The notes under the pieces were generated by a model. The model saw nothing but the letters and a program-made list of their open reading frames with translations, was not told the origin of the DNA and ran no database searches. From NORP259 sp041398705 (lineage in GTDB: Bacteria > Planctomycetota > UBA1135 > GCA-002686595): a stretch of DNA of 64,000 nt. Location of the stretch: positions 682,001 to 746,000 of the forward strand of contig JAWKUI010000001.1 in the NCBI GenBank assembly GCA_041398705.1, in the 5' to 3' direction. The position numbers were made by a program, and so were the translations under genes. Shown in pieces: positions 1 to 11,888 of the stretch; positions within the stretch are counted from its first letter, which is position 1; each line of letters opens with the position of its first letter.

Positions 1-99
1 GTGCGGCGCGTTGGGCTGGCTACAGATGGATTGGCAGGAGACGGCGAAAAGCGAGCTGGCCGCGAGCAGCGGCAGGCTGAGGAGCGAGTTGAGTTTCAT
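1..99 (-). CDS. Partial lipoprotein, N-terminus only
   Basis: The reading frame starts at an ATG at position 99 and runs off the window edge after 33 codons. The visible residues form a lipoprotein-type signal: MKLNS, a hydrophobic stretch LLSLPLLAASSLF, then AVSC with a cysteine at residue 22 that fits a loose lipobox. The mature part lies outside the window, so no function can be given. It would follow the aldolase gene in the same direction, but a terminator hairpin lies between them, so it probably has its own promoter. Confidence 0.5.
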   Translation of the reverse strand, partial: MKLNSLLSLPLLAASSLFAVSCQSICSQPNAPH

Positions 100-457
100 G
101 GGTTCAGAGGGCAGGAACGCGTCCGCGATTGGGTGCGGAACGGCGTGGGGCGAAGAGGATAGCGAGGCGCGCGGGGTGAAGAAACAGGCCATGGTTCGGT
201 CGCAGCAGGGATTGCCTTGTACGGAAGTGGTGCGCCGCAAGGACTGTTGCAATTCGCGCCACATCGATGGAGCTCCGGCGAACACGGGTACCGCCGTGCA
301 GCGCGCAACGCGCATGGAGCAAGGGCTGGTGAGCCGCCTGAGTAGGTTCCGCGTTGGGTGAACGGGCGAGCGGCGCGCTCCTGTTGCAAAAAGAATCAAC
401 CGCCCCCGGCCAAGGGCCGAGGGCGGTTGAAAAATGCCGAATACGGGCGGGATGCGC
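100..457. other. Intergenic region without a supported gene
   Basis: The stretch between the partial lipoprotein and the aldolase gene contains one clear element, the terminator hairpin at 386-428. The remainder presumably holds the promoter of the lipoprotein gene on the minus strand, but no convincing -35/-10 pair is visible. Short open frames here on both strands lack a ribosome site and any recognisable protein motif. Confidence 0.5.
386..428 (-). terminator. Intrinsic terminator of the aldolase gene
   Basis: On the minus strand a 14-base arm, AACCGCCCTCGGCC, faces a near-perfect partner (one G-T pair) across a 3-base loop. It is followed by a TTCTTTTTG tract. The hairpin begins about 30 bases after the aldolase stop codon, which fits a Rho-independent terminator. 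Confidence 0.85.
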
Positions 458-1531
458 CTATTTGGCGACCGATTTGCCCTTCGAGCCGAGGTCCGCGAAC
501 GCCTCCTGCAGACGCTCGACCATGCCCTGCTCGCCCTTGCGCAGGTAGACGCGCGGGTCGTAGAGCTTCTTGTACGGCGTGCCGTCGACGGGGTCGATCT
601 GGTACTGGAAGGCTTTCGGGTTCTCGCTGACGAACTTGCCGATCGGCTCGGAGAACGCGAACTGGGTGTCGGTGTCGATGTTCATCTTGAACACGCCGTA
701 ACCGACCGCTTCGGTGATCTTGGCCTTCTCGGAACCGGAGCCACCGTGGAACACCAGGTGCAGCGGGTTGTGGCCGGTCTTGTGGGTCTTCTGCACGAGG
801 TCCTGGCTGTTCTTCAGGATCTCCGGGCGCAGTTTGACGTTGCCGGGCTTGTACACGCCGTGCACGTTGCCGAAGGACGCCGCGACCGAGAAGTGGCCGA
901 GGTGGTTCAGCTTGTTGTAGGCCTGCAGCACGTCCTCGGGCTGGGTGTACAGCTTGGAGTTGTCGGCGCCCTCGACCATGTCGTGGCCGACGCCGTCCTC
1001 TTCACCGCCGGTCACGCCGAGCTCGATCTCGATGCTCATGCCCATCGGCGCCATGCGCTGCAGGATGCGCGCGCACTCCGAGAGGTTGAAGTCGATGTTC
1101 TCGGCCGACAGGTCGAGCATGTGCGAGCTGAAGAGCGGCTTGCCGTGGGCCTTGTGATGCTTTTCGCTCTCGCCGATCAGCGCCTCGACCCAGGGGATCA
1201 GGCTCTTGTCGGCGTGGTCGGTGTGCATCGCCACGCAGATGCCGTAGTGCTCGGCCAGCAGGTGCACGTGCAGGGCGGCAGAAACCGACCCCAGCACCTT
1301 CGCCTTGAAGTCGTCCTTCAGGCCCTTGCCCGCGTAGAACTGGCCCCCGCCGTTGGATAGCTGGATAACGACATCCGAACCCGCCTTGGCGGCCGCCTCC
1401 ATGACGGCGTTGATGGTGTTGGTGCTCGTGACGTTGACCGCGGGCAGGGCGTATCCCCCTGCCTTGGCAGCGGCCACCATCGCCTGGTAGTCCTCGCCGG
1501 TGACAACACCGGGCTTCAGTTGCGTGATCAT
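458..1531 (-). CDS. fbaA: Fructose-bisphosphate aldolase, class II
   Basis: This enzyme reversibly cleaves fructose 1,6-bisphosphate to dihydroxyacetone phosphate and glyceraldehyde 3-phosphate in cytoplasmic glycolysis and gluconeogenesis. The 357 residues match the E. coli-type class IIA family in length. The zinc-site motif HTDH is at residues 103-106. Further metal and phosphate contacts are E170, H224 (in GNVHG) and H262 (in FHGGSGS). The spacing of these residues agrees with the E. coli ligands H110, E174, H226 and H264. The gene is monocistronic, with a strong terminator downstream and the carB terminator upstream. Family assignment is secure. Confidence 0.97.
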   Translation of the reverse strand: MITQLKPGVVTGEDYQAMVAAAKAGGYALPAVNVTSTNTINAVMEAAAKAGSDVVIQLSNGGGQFYAGKGLKDDFKAKVLGSVSAALHVHLLAEHYGICVAMHTDHADKSLIPWVEALIGESEKHHKAHGKPLFSSHMLDLSAENIDFNLSECARILQRMAPMGMSIEIELGVTGGEEDGVGHDMVEGADNSKLYTQPEDVLQAYNKLNHLGHFSVAASFGNVHGVYKPGNVKLRPEILKNSQDLVQKTHKTGHNPLHLVFHGGSGSEKAKITEAVGYGVFKMNIDTDTQFAFSEPIGKFVSENPKAFQYQIDPVDGTPYKKLYDPRVYLRKGEQGMVERLQEAFADLGSKGKSVAK

Positions 1532-1576
1532 GCCAGCACCCTATTGCCCCCGGCCCGCGCCGCCAAGGGGGCACCC

Positions 1577-1622
1577 CAAAAAGCCCGCCCCGGGTGTCCG
1601 AGGGGGAAACACCGGGGCGGGG
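1577..1622 (-). terminator. Intrinsic terminator of carB
   Basis: Downstream of carB, arms CCCGCCCCGG-GTGT and ACACCGGGGCGGG pair with one bulged base. On the minus strand the stem is followed by GGGCTTTTTGG, a five-T tract. It separates carB from the aldolase gene. Confidence 0.8.
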
Positions 1623-1705
1623 GAAAGGGGCGAATTCGGGGTCTTTCGGCTGGATCCCATCGCCCGGCGGGCTGCCGGAGCGCCGAGCAATCGGCGCTCC
1701 CGGGC

Positions 1706-4963
<3,258 letters not shown>

Positions 4964-5113
4964 TGGGGAGGGCGATCCGGAAGGAGGTTCGGACGGATAT
5001 GCCGTACCGGAATCAGGTATTCCTGGTAGAGCGCCCAAGTAGAGCAAATCGACCGGCAAAAGTCGATAGCCGATGGCCTCCAGATGGCCAATTCGGCGCG
5101 GGATTTGCGTGGT

Positions 5114-6505
5114 TCAGGGCGCGGTCGAACGCAGCCCGCCGTCTTCGAGCAGCCAGGCGCTGTCGGTTCCTTCGGGGGCCAGCGCGCCTCCCGCGGCATC
5201 GCGCACCCAGCGCCGTTGCGTGGCCTCGGCCTGCTGGGTGATCCAGAGTGGGTTGCCGGCGGCGTCGACCAGTCGCACGGCTTTCGAGTCGCGCTGGCTC
5301 GCGAGCCAGGCGTGCGGCAGCGAAGTCGTGACGATTCCGTCTTCGGCTTCGAGGGCACGGTGCGCCGTCGACAGCCAGGGTGCGTGCGGGTCGCGGCGTT
5401 CGAGCGACATGGTGGTGGCCATTGCGAGCAGGGCGTGGCCGGTCACCAACGCCGCGCCGATGAGCAGCCAGCGCGGCTGGGGCAAACGGCGGTGCAGCAG
5501 GTCGCCGAGGCCGAGGGCCGCCAAGGGCAACAAGAACGCGCCGCGCGGGCCGGTTTCGATGCCCCCGCCGACCAGGGCCAACGGGGCCAGGGCCAACCAA
5601 GCGAGCATCCAAGTCGGCGGCGGGGCCTCTTCGGGTTCGCGGCGGGAGGCCACGAGCGACAGCAACGCAGGCAACAGGGCGGCGAGGGCAACGACCCAAT
5701 ACAGAAGGTGCTCGGCCCAAGACTCAGAACCCAGCGTGGTGGGTACGAGCAGGCTGCCCAGGAAAGCCCACGGCTCGGGCTGGGGGGCCAGGGTGATCGC
5801 CACGCAGACCGCGATCACCAGCAGCAGGGCGAGCGGGGCCAGGACGGGCTGGCCCCGCCGGCGGCCTTCGCGCGCCACCGCCCAGCAGGCGGGCAGCACG
5901 AGCCAGAGGTTGCGTGGGCACAGCAGGAACGCGAGCAGCACGCCGCTGCCCACGCGCCAGAGGAACTGGTACCCCTTGCCGGGCGAGGGGCGCAGCAATT
6001 GGGTGGCGAGCCAAGTAGCACCGAAGAGCCCGGCGGTGAAGTCCAGGGGCAGGCTGGCGCCCATCCAGGCGAGTGGGCTCGACAGCACCACCGCGGTGAC
6101 GATCAGCGCCAGGCGCCGGGGCAGGCCCAATTGCGCCAGCAGCGCCAACATGGCCATCCACGAGCCGCCGTAGAAGATCGCGCTCACGGCAAACGCCGCG
6201 TCCTCCAGCCCAAGGCCACCGGCAAACCGGACGAACTGCACCGCGAGCGAGTAGAGGCCGATCGGCGTGCGCCCGAGGCCATCGAGGGCCAGCAGTTCCC
6301 CCATCGGCCGCACGTAGTAGGCGCTGGGCAGGCCCAGGACCAACAGGGCCGCGCCCAGGCCCCAGAGGCCCCCCGCCCATTGCTCGCGCCGTTCTTCGCC
6401 CCGCTGGCTCGCGGCGACCGCCTGGGCCACCTCCAACCGCGGAAAGACCTCGCCGTGGCCCCCGGGTTCGGGGTGGGTGTGGCGGTGCGGGTCGCTCGGG
6501 GGCAT
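5114..6505 (-). CDS. Polytopic membrane protein, GT-C glycosyltransferase-like topology
   Basis: The 463-residue protein has a hydrophilic N-terminus of about 45 residues, then roughly ten hydrophobic segments, and a soluble C-terminal tail of about 90 residues. The layout of many membrane helices followed by a small soluble domain resembles bacterial GT-C/ArnT-like or O-antigen-type membrane proteins. I see no diagnostic acidic motif in the first loop, so an enzymatic role is not supported. It lies upstream of carB in the same direction with a 150-base gap and is divergent from the S41 protease gene. The function is unknown. Confidence 0.65.
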   Translation of the reverse strand: MPPSDPHRHTHPEPGGHGEVFPRLEVAQAVAASQRGEERREQWAGGLWGLGAALLVLGLPSAYYVRPMGELLALDGLGRTPIGLYSLAVQFVRFAGGLGLEDAAFAVSAIFYGGSWMAMLALLAQLGLPRRLALIVTAVVLSSPLAWMGASLPLDFTAGLFGATWLATQLLRPSPGKGYQFLWRVGSGVLLAFLLCPRNLWLVLPACWAVAREGRRRGQPVLAPLALLLVIAVCVAITLAPQPEPWAFLGSLLVPTTLGSESWAEHLLYWVVALAALLPALLSLVASRREPEEAPPPTWMLAWLALAPLALVGGGIETGPRGAFLLPLAALGLGDLLHRRLPQPRWLLIGAALVTGHALLAMATTMSLERRDPHAPWLSTAHRALEAEDGIVTTSLPHAWLASQRDSKAVRLVDAAGNPLWITQQAEATQRRWVRDAAGGALAPEGTDSAWLLEDGGLRSTAP

Positions 6506-6597
6506 AGGGCGCGGGGGGGCCGGTCGTTTTCCGGTCAGCCCGTATCATAGTTCAATTCGGCAGCACCCACGCTGCTTTGGCCCAAGGCAATTTTCCC

Positions 6598-7932
6598 ATG
6601 AAGCTGCTCCTCTGGATCCTCTTGGCATTGCTCCCGCTCGCCCCGTTTTCCCGGGGGGCCCTGCTGCGGCCGGAGGGGGAAGTGGACTACGCGGCCGATG
6701 TGGAGTTCGCCTTGGCGGAGCTGCAAAAGCGCTGCGGGCCGTTCTTCCAGACCAAGGGCATCGATTGGCGCAAGGTTGAAAAGGACTTCCGCAAGGAGGT
6801 CAAGACGGTCAAGACCGATGCGGACGAATGGCTGTTGCTGATTCGGTTGCTGGCCCGCGTGCGCGATGGGCATGCGGAGGTGCAGCGCACCGAACTCACA
6901 GGGGACCTGACCCTGCCGAAAGAGCTGTTTCCCGAACTCGCGGGGCCCGGCATGTTCTGGTGCCGCATCGGCAAGAAGGTCTATGTGCGCGAAAGCTTTG
7001 GGGAAGCGAAGGAACTGGGCATCCTGCCGGGAATGGAGGTGCTCAAGGTAGACGGCGAGAAGGTCGAGAAGTGGCTCGCCGCCAGGATCGCAGTGCTCAG
7101 CGACCGGGAGTGTTTCTCTACCGATCATCAAGCGGACTTCTTTGCCCGCAACTGGGGGCTCGCCCACGAACGCAACACGCGTCTGAAACTCGAGCTGAAG
7201 GACCACGAAGGCAAGGGCATCAAACGCACGGTGGCCTGCGTGCAGAAGAGTTTCACGCCGAATGGCCCCATGGCCTACCCCGCGAAGATGGCGGGCGACA
7301 ACGACGTCTACTACTGCGCGCTGGAGGGAAGCCTTGGATACATCCACGTGCGGCGTTGCAAGGGCGGTATCCTCGAAGGTTTCGACGAGGCGTTGGCCGC
7401 GTTGGGCAATCTGCGCGGATTGATCATCGACTTTCGCGGCAACCCGGGCGGCGGTTTCGACCACGACGCGCTGCTCGGGCGATTCGTACCGAAGGGCCAG
7501 GTCTTCCATTCGAACAAGGACTTCGCCTCCACCGGCGAAACCCCCTACGGGGGGCCCATCGTCGTGATCGTCGACGGCACCGTGCGCAGCGCGGCGGAAA
7601 CGGGTTCGGGCATGTTCAAGGAGGAGGGCCGCGGCTACATGATCGGGGAAAGCCCCACGGCGGGCATGTCCGCGGTCAAAGAGACCATCGAACTGCCATC
7701 GGGCCGTTTCCGCCTGTACGTGGCCGTGCAGAGCAACAAGGCGCGCTGGCAGGGGGGACGCGGAATCGAAGGCTTGGGCGTCGAACCCCACGAAATCGTC
7801 GCGTTCGAGGTGGCCGACCTGATCGCCGGCAAGGATACGCTGATCGAACGGGCCCGGACCCTGCTCGGGGATTTTCCCGCGGGCAAAGTGGCGTACAATC
7901 CGGGTCAACACGGTTGGACACAACCCCAATGA
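6598..7932 (+). CDS. S41-family carboxyl-terminal processing-like peptidase
   Basis: This is a secreted or periplasmic serine protease of the tail-specific/tricorn-related S41 group, about 444 residues long. An N-terminal signal is evident (MKLLLWILLALLPLAPFSRGA). The C-terminal half carries the family landmarks: FRGNPGGG, then the nucleophile region VDGTVRSAAE with the likely catalytic serine near residue 331, then GESPTAG. No GK(T)xQ lysine motif of classical CtpA is present, so it is closer to the S41B type. A TTG start seven codons upstream is possible, but the ATG directly precedes the signal peptide. The stop overlaps the next start as ATGA, indicating translational coupling with the lipoprotein downstream. 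Confidence 0.85.
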   Translation: MKLLLWILLALLPLAPFSRGALLRPEGEVDYAADVEFALAELQKRCGPFFQTKGIDWRKVEKDFRKEVKTVKTDADEWLLLIRLLARVRDGHAEVQRTELTGDLTLPKELFPELAGPGMFWCRIGKKVYVRESFGEAKELGILPGMEVLKVDGEKVEKWLAARIAVLSDRECFSTDHQADFFARNWGLAHERNTRLKLELKDHEGKGIKRTVACVQKSFTPNGPMAYPAKMAGDNDVYYCALEGSLGYIHVRRCKGGILEGFDEALAALGNLRGLIIDFRGNPGGGFDHDALLGRFVPKGQVFHSNKDFASTGETPYGGPIVVIVDGTVRSAAETGSGMFKEEGRGYMIGESPTAGMSAVKETIELPSGRFRLYVAVQSNKARWQGGRGIEGLGVEPHEIVAFEVADLIAGKDTLIERARTLLGDFPAGKVAYNPGQHGWTQPQ

Positions 7933-8570
7933 AGAACACCATTCTCGCCCTGATCGGATTGTGCCTGTTGCCCGCCTGTCTGCCGATGCACGTGGAGCAA
8001 CCGGTCGGCAATGGCGAAGTCGTCGTGACCGGCGATCCGCATCCCATCTCGCCGTATCCGAACAGCATGGCCGGCTTCGACTACATCGTGGGATTTGCCG
8101 ACATCGATACGTCGCAAACTCTGGACAACCCGTTGAACGCGGGCATCCGGTATCGCAGCCGCACCAACATCGAACCGCTGGAGGTCGAGATGGGGTTCGG
8201 ATTCGGCTATGACCACGAAAGTGGCGGGCTAGGAGCGGAACGTCGCCTGCGTTACTACGAGGTGTCGCTCGGGGCCGCGATCAGCAAGCGCCTCGGGGAC
8301 GAACAGCGCGGAATCCTCGAGCCCTATGCGGGGGCGGGGGTCGCTTTGCTCTTCGGCCGCGGCGACGTGGCGGAAGTCGGCGGCTGGAAGGACTACACCG
8401 ACACGACTTCGGGTCTCTATGCCCACGCGGGTCTGCGCGTGTACATGTTCAAGGGGCAGTTCATCGCCCTCGACTACCGCGCGATGACGGGGGCGGAGCT
8501 CGATCTCGGGCTGGGGGACTCGGATTTCGATTCCACCCAGGTCTCGGTCATCCTCGGCTTCTCATACTGA
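7929..8570 (+). CDS. Putative outer-membrane beta-barrel-like lipoprotein
   Basis: The 213-residue protein starts with a lipoprotein signal ending LLPAC (cysteine 17). The mature part is rich in alternating aromatic/hydrophobic stretches such as YYEVSLGAAIS, YAGAGVALLFG and GLYAHAGLRVYMF, and it ends with VSVILGFSY. A terminal aromatic residue after a beta-strand is typical of outer-membrane barrels. A lipidated barrel is unusual, so it could instead be a surface barrel-like lipoprotein. It is translationally coupled to the S41 protease, suggesting a shared envelope role. Its end overlaps the end of convergent aroB by nine bases. Confidence 0.65.
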   Translation: MKNTILALIGLCLLPACLPMHVEQPVGNGEVVVTGDPHPISPYPNSMAGFDYIVGFADIDTSQTLDNPLNAGIRYRSRTNIEPLEVEMGFGFGYDHESGGLGAERRLRYYEVSLGAAISKRLGDEQRGILEPYAGAGVALLFGRGDVAEVGGWKDYTDTTSGLYAHAGLRVYMFKGQFIALDYRAMTGAELDLGLGDSDFDSTQVSVILGFSY

Positions 8571-9680
8571 CAGGAACCCGCGCCACAGCTGCTCGATGTG
8601 GTCCGGTTCCAGTTCGATGTCCCAGACCACGCGCCCGGCTTCGAGGGGCAGGACAAAACGCGGCTTGCGCACGTCGCCCTTCTTGTCGTGGGCGAGGCCT
8701 TGCATGAGGTCCTCGACGGTCAAATCGATGCCGAGCCTGGACGAATAGGTGCGCCAGCTGCGGGGCAGGCCGAGGGCACCCAGCAGCGCAGGGATGCGTT
8801 CGGTCAGGCTTTGGTCGAACAGCATGTCGCGGTCGGCGCTGGCTCGCAGGGCCAGTTGCAGGCCGAAGGCGACGGCGATGCCATGGGGCACCGTGCCGAA
8901 GCCTGCCGCGTGTTCGATGGCGTGGGCGAAGGTGTGGCCGAGGTTGAGGGCCTTGCGGCAGCCCTTTTCGGTCGGATCGGCTTCGACCCACTGGGCCTTG
9001 GTCCGCACGCTGGCGCGCACGATCGACTCGATGGCGCGGGAGCCGGCTTTGGTGGGGTCCGAAAGGCTGGCCGCCGTGTCCTCGAGCTGGTGCAGCACCG
9101 GCCGGCGGGCGAGCAGGGCGGTCTTGCAGACCTCGCCGAGGCCCGAGCGCCATTCTTCGATGGGCAGGGTGCGCAGCACCTCGGGATCCATCAGCACGAA
9201 GGCGGGCATGTGGTACGTGCCGACGAGGTTCTTGCCCTGGGGCAGGTTGACCGCGGTTTTGCCGCCGACGGACGCGTCCACCTGCGCCAACAGCGTGCTG
9301 GGCATGTGCGCCACCGCCATGCCGCGTTTATAGATCGAAGCGGCCAATCCACCCAGGTCGCTGACCACCCCGCCGCCCAGGGTCAGCAGCAGCGATCCCG
9401 GCCCGAGGTCCGCGTCGGCCAAGAAACCGAGCACTTCGCCCAGGTGCTGCCAATCCTTGCTGGATTCCCCGGAGGGCAACAGGAAACGCGGCAGGTCCGC
9501 GAGCCCCGGAACTTCGGCGCCGTGCAGATCCCAGACGGTCGCATCCGCGAGCAGGGCCACCCCGCGGAACGGGGCGGCCAATTCCTTCCAAGCGAGGCGC
9601 GCCCGATCCCCGACGAGGATCGGATACGACGGCACCTGTTCGGCGTCCTCGAACGTCGGCAGCTCGCAGGCGGGATGCAT
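8562..9680 (-). CDS. aroB: 3-dehydroquinate synthase
   Basis: AroB converts DAHP to 3-dehydroquinate, the second step of the shikimate pathway, using NAD and zinc in the cytoplasm. The 372 residues include the NAD-binding GGGVVSDLGG at 102-111, the STLLAQVDASVGGKTAVN signature at about 128-145, GLGEVCK with zinc ligand E183, and NLGHTFAHAIE with a zinc-binding histidine. All catalytic motifs are intact. The start overlaps the stop of the upstream membrane-protein gene by one base (TGATG), so the two are probably translated together. Confidence 0.97.
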   Translation of the reverse strand: MHPACELPTFEDAEQVPSYPILVGDRARLAWKELAAPFRGVALLADATVWDLHGAEVPGLADLPRFLLPSGESSKDWQHLGEVLGFLADADLGPGSLLLTLGGGVVSDLGGLAASIYKRGMAVAHMPSTLLAQVDASVGGKTAVNLPQGKNLVGTYHMPAFVLMDPEVLRTLPIEEWRSGLGEVCKTALLARRPVLHQLEDTAASLSDPTKAGSRAIESIVRASVRTKAQWVEADPTEKGCRKALNLGHTFAHAIEHAAGFGTVPHGIAVAFGLQLALRASADRDMLFDQSLTERIPALLGALGLPRSWRTYSSRLGIDLTVEDLMQGLAHDKKGDVRKPRFVLPLEAGRVVWDIELEPDHIEQLWRGFLSV

Positions 9681-11077
9681 CAGGCGGTGGGCTGACCTTG
9701 TTTGCCAGCGTCGCGACGAGCACGGCGCCGCTCGAGCAGGCGCTTATGCAGCGCATCGGTCCGCCGGCGGTCGCTCGCGAGCAGCCAGCTGAACAGACCG
9801 AGGAAGAACACGGTCAAGCCCAGCATCAGCCAGAGGGTCACGGTGTGCGACTTGTCCGGCGCGGGGGTGTGAACATCCACCGATTCCATCACGAACACCG
9901 GAACACGACCGAGGCTGCCGTTCGAAGCCTGGTAGGCCCAGACCTTCATGTAGAAACCGCGGCCGGTCACGAGTTTGCCGCTCGTGGCGAAGTCATGCAG
10001 AGCCGGGTTGTCGATCGGGGCCATCCAATGGATCAGGCCGTTGGCCTTCTTGGACAGGTAGTTGCCCATCCAGCCCGTCATGACGGTCTTCAGCCCCAGC
10101 GGGTTTTCCCCCACCGTGACCGTGCGCGCGTCCATGTTGTTGAGGATCGGGATCTGGAACGGCATACCGCGCAGGCTGTCGTCGCCCTGCAGCATGCGCT
10201 CCAGGTACTCGTCGCTCAGGACCGGCGCCTCGTCCCAGTTGATCTGCCCCTTGTCCTGCAGGGCTTTGGCCATCAATTCCCACTTGGCCTGGTCGGGGAT
10301 GCCCGAAGTGGAATCGAGCACGTCATCGGTGACGTCCGCCAGCGAAGGGGTGGCCAGGTCGGGGCCGAGCACCAACGGCTTGTAGGTCGGCATCAGGCGC
10401 CGCGACACCAAGAGCGGCGCATTGATCCACTCGCCTTCCACTTCGCGCTTGTACATCTGCGCGAAGAGTCCGTCGATGCGCGCCATGTTGTCGTGCAGCG
10501 TTGCGTCCTTGCCGTTGTCGGACACGAAGAAGTGTGCGTATTGGCCGTCTTCGCCGCGCAGGGTTCCGAGGAACGTCTCCGGTGCGTTCTCGTCGCCGAG
10601 GTTGTGCTGCGCGCTCAGGATCTCGCCGCGGAAACGATAGGGCTGGGTCCGGTGCTCGCCAGGAGCCGCATCGAGTTCGGAGCTCAGCTCCGGCGTCAGC
10701 TCCTGGATGCCCAAGGCATCCAGGTGCGCGGGCGTCAGTTGCATCGAGTACTTGAGCGTGGCCAACACCGCCGGTTCCCGCAGGATCGTGCGTTGCGTCG
10801 GGTCCACGTCGCCCAGGTTGTCGAACACCGCTTTCTCGGTGAACTCAGGCACGTACACCTGGCTCTCCGGCGCCTGCACCACCATCTTGTCGCGCATCGC
10901 GGCGGATTCCTGCTCGCGCTTGTTCTTGGCGGAGAGGATCGACGTGATGAAGGCCACCAAGACCATGAAGAAGAGCAGGCTCAGGCCGATCAGCTTGCGC
11001 TTGTCCTGCCGGGCCAGTTTCGCGGCCTCTTCGGGGGTCATGCGACCTTTTTTGGCGTTGCCGGGTACGTGTTTCAT
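9680..11077 (-). CDS. Hypothetical bitopic membrane protein upstream of aroB
   Basis: The protein has 465 residues, from ATG 11077. There are two hydrophobic helices, near residues 26-46 and 425-447, which would place about 380 residues in one extracytoplasmic domain. The C-terminal tail is basic (KRLLERRRARRDAGK) and cytoplasmic. The large domain contains no motif I recognise. An upstream in-frame start would add 36 arginine/proline-rich residues and is unlikely. Coupling to aroB by a one-base overlap is a positional link only; no role in aromatic synthesis can be inferred. The gene following in the opposite genomic direction is the C26 amidotransferase, six bases away. Confidence 0.7.
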   Translation of the reverse strand: MKHVPGNAKKGRMTPEEAAKLARQDKRKLIGLSLLFFMVLVAFITSILSAKNKREQESAAMRDKMVVQAPESQVYVPEFTEKAVFDNLGDVDPTQRTILREPAVLATLKYSMQLTPAHLDALGIQELTPELSSELDAAPGEHRTQPYRFRGEILSAQHNLGDENAPETFLGTLRGEDGQYAHFFVSDNGKDATLHDNMARIDGLFAQMYKREVEGEWINAPLLVSRRLMPTYKPLVLGPDLATPSLADVTDDVLDSTSGIPDQAKWELMAKALQDKGQINWDEAPVLSDEYLERMLQGDDSLRGMPFQIPILNNMDARTVTVGENPLGLKTVMTGWMGNYLSKKANGLIHWMAPIDNPALHDFATSGKLVTGRGFYMKVWAYQASNGSLGRVPVFVMESVDVHTPAPDKSHTVTLWLMLGLTVFFLGLFSWLLASDRRRTDALHKRLLERRRARRDAGKQGQPTA

Positions 11078-11082
11078 GGGCT

Positions 11083-11811
11083 TCAGCGGGGAAGGGGGGA
11101 AGGATTGTAGGCCCGCGCGGCGGCGATCAGTCCGGCAAAAAGGCGGCCGTGGGGGCCGTCTTGCTCGGAAGCCTCCGGATGCCATTGCACGCCGACCGCA
11201 AATGCCCGGTCGGGGCGCTCGATGGCTTCAACCAGCCCCTCACCATCACGGGCCGAAACCACCCAGGGGGCGGGCACGGCATGCAGGGCTTGATGGTGTC
11301 GGGAGACCACAGGTACCTCGTCTATCCCCATTGTATGGGACAGTTTCGTTCCTCTTTCGAGCTGGACCGGGTGCTCCGCCCCCCCGGAATGCTCCTGGCA
11401 GCCCGGGCGGTCCTCCGGCAGGTGCTGGAGCAGCCCACAGCCGCCCGCCAGCCCCATGAGCTGCATGCCGTAGCAGATCCCGAGCACCGGCAGATCCCGT
11501 TCCAAGGCACGCTGGACCAGGTCGAGGTCGAAATCCTGTTTGCCGGGGTCGGTGGCCACGGCGCTGGGGTGCATCGGTCCCAGCCCCAGCCGTTCGGTGT
11601 CGAAGTCATCGCCCCCACTCAGAACCAGTCCCTGCACACGATCCAATAGGTCGTCGAGGTACGCGCCATCCGCCAACGGTGTAATCGGAACCGGCAGCCC
11701 TCCTGCGTTCCAAACCGCTCGTGCGTAGCGCATGTCGAGGGTCAGTCGTTCGCGTTCATCTACCAACAGAAAGCCGTTCAAGGCGATCACGGGGCGGTTT
11801 TGGTCGGGCAT
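11083..11811 (-). CDS. Class-I glutamine amidotransferase, peptidase C26 family
   Basis: The 242-residue protein belongs to the gamma-glutamyl-gamma-aminobutyrate hydrolase (PuuD-like) group, which hydrolyses gamma-glutamyl amides. Visible features are the substrate-site GLVLSGGDDF at 61-70, the nucleophile elbow GICYGMQLMG with C113, and VQWHPEA carrying the catalytic His and Glu. The start MPDQNRPVIALNG at 11811 fits the family; a longer frame would add a basic, low-quality leader. It precedes the hypothetical membrane gene with a five-base gap, so an operon with that gene and aroB is likely. The exact substrate is not determined by sequence alone. Confidence 0.85.
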   Translation of the reverse strand: MPDQNRPVIALNGFLLVDERERLTLDMRYARAVWNAGGLPVPITPLADGAYLDDLLDRVQGLVLSGGDDFDTERLGLGPMHPSAVATDPGKQDFDLDLVQRALERDLPVLGICYGMQLMGLAGGCGLLQHLPEDRPGCQEHSGGAEHPVQLERGTKLSHTMGIDEVPVVSRHHQALHAVPAPWVVSARDGEGLVEAIERPDRAFAVGVQWHPEASEQDGPHGRLFAGLIAAARAYNPSPLPR

Positions 11812-11888
11812 GGCCCTATGGTAGGCTGCGAACCCGACCTGCGCACGGGGCGACCGAATCCCCTCGCTTGCGCAACGGATTGCCCTCC

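Noticed and set aside
5084..6550. 488-codon frame opposite the polytopic membrane protein
   Set aside because: It is extremely Gln/Arg/Gly-rich, with no hydrophobic core or motif; the opposite strand encodes a regular membrane protein.
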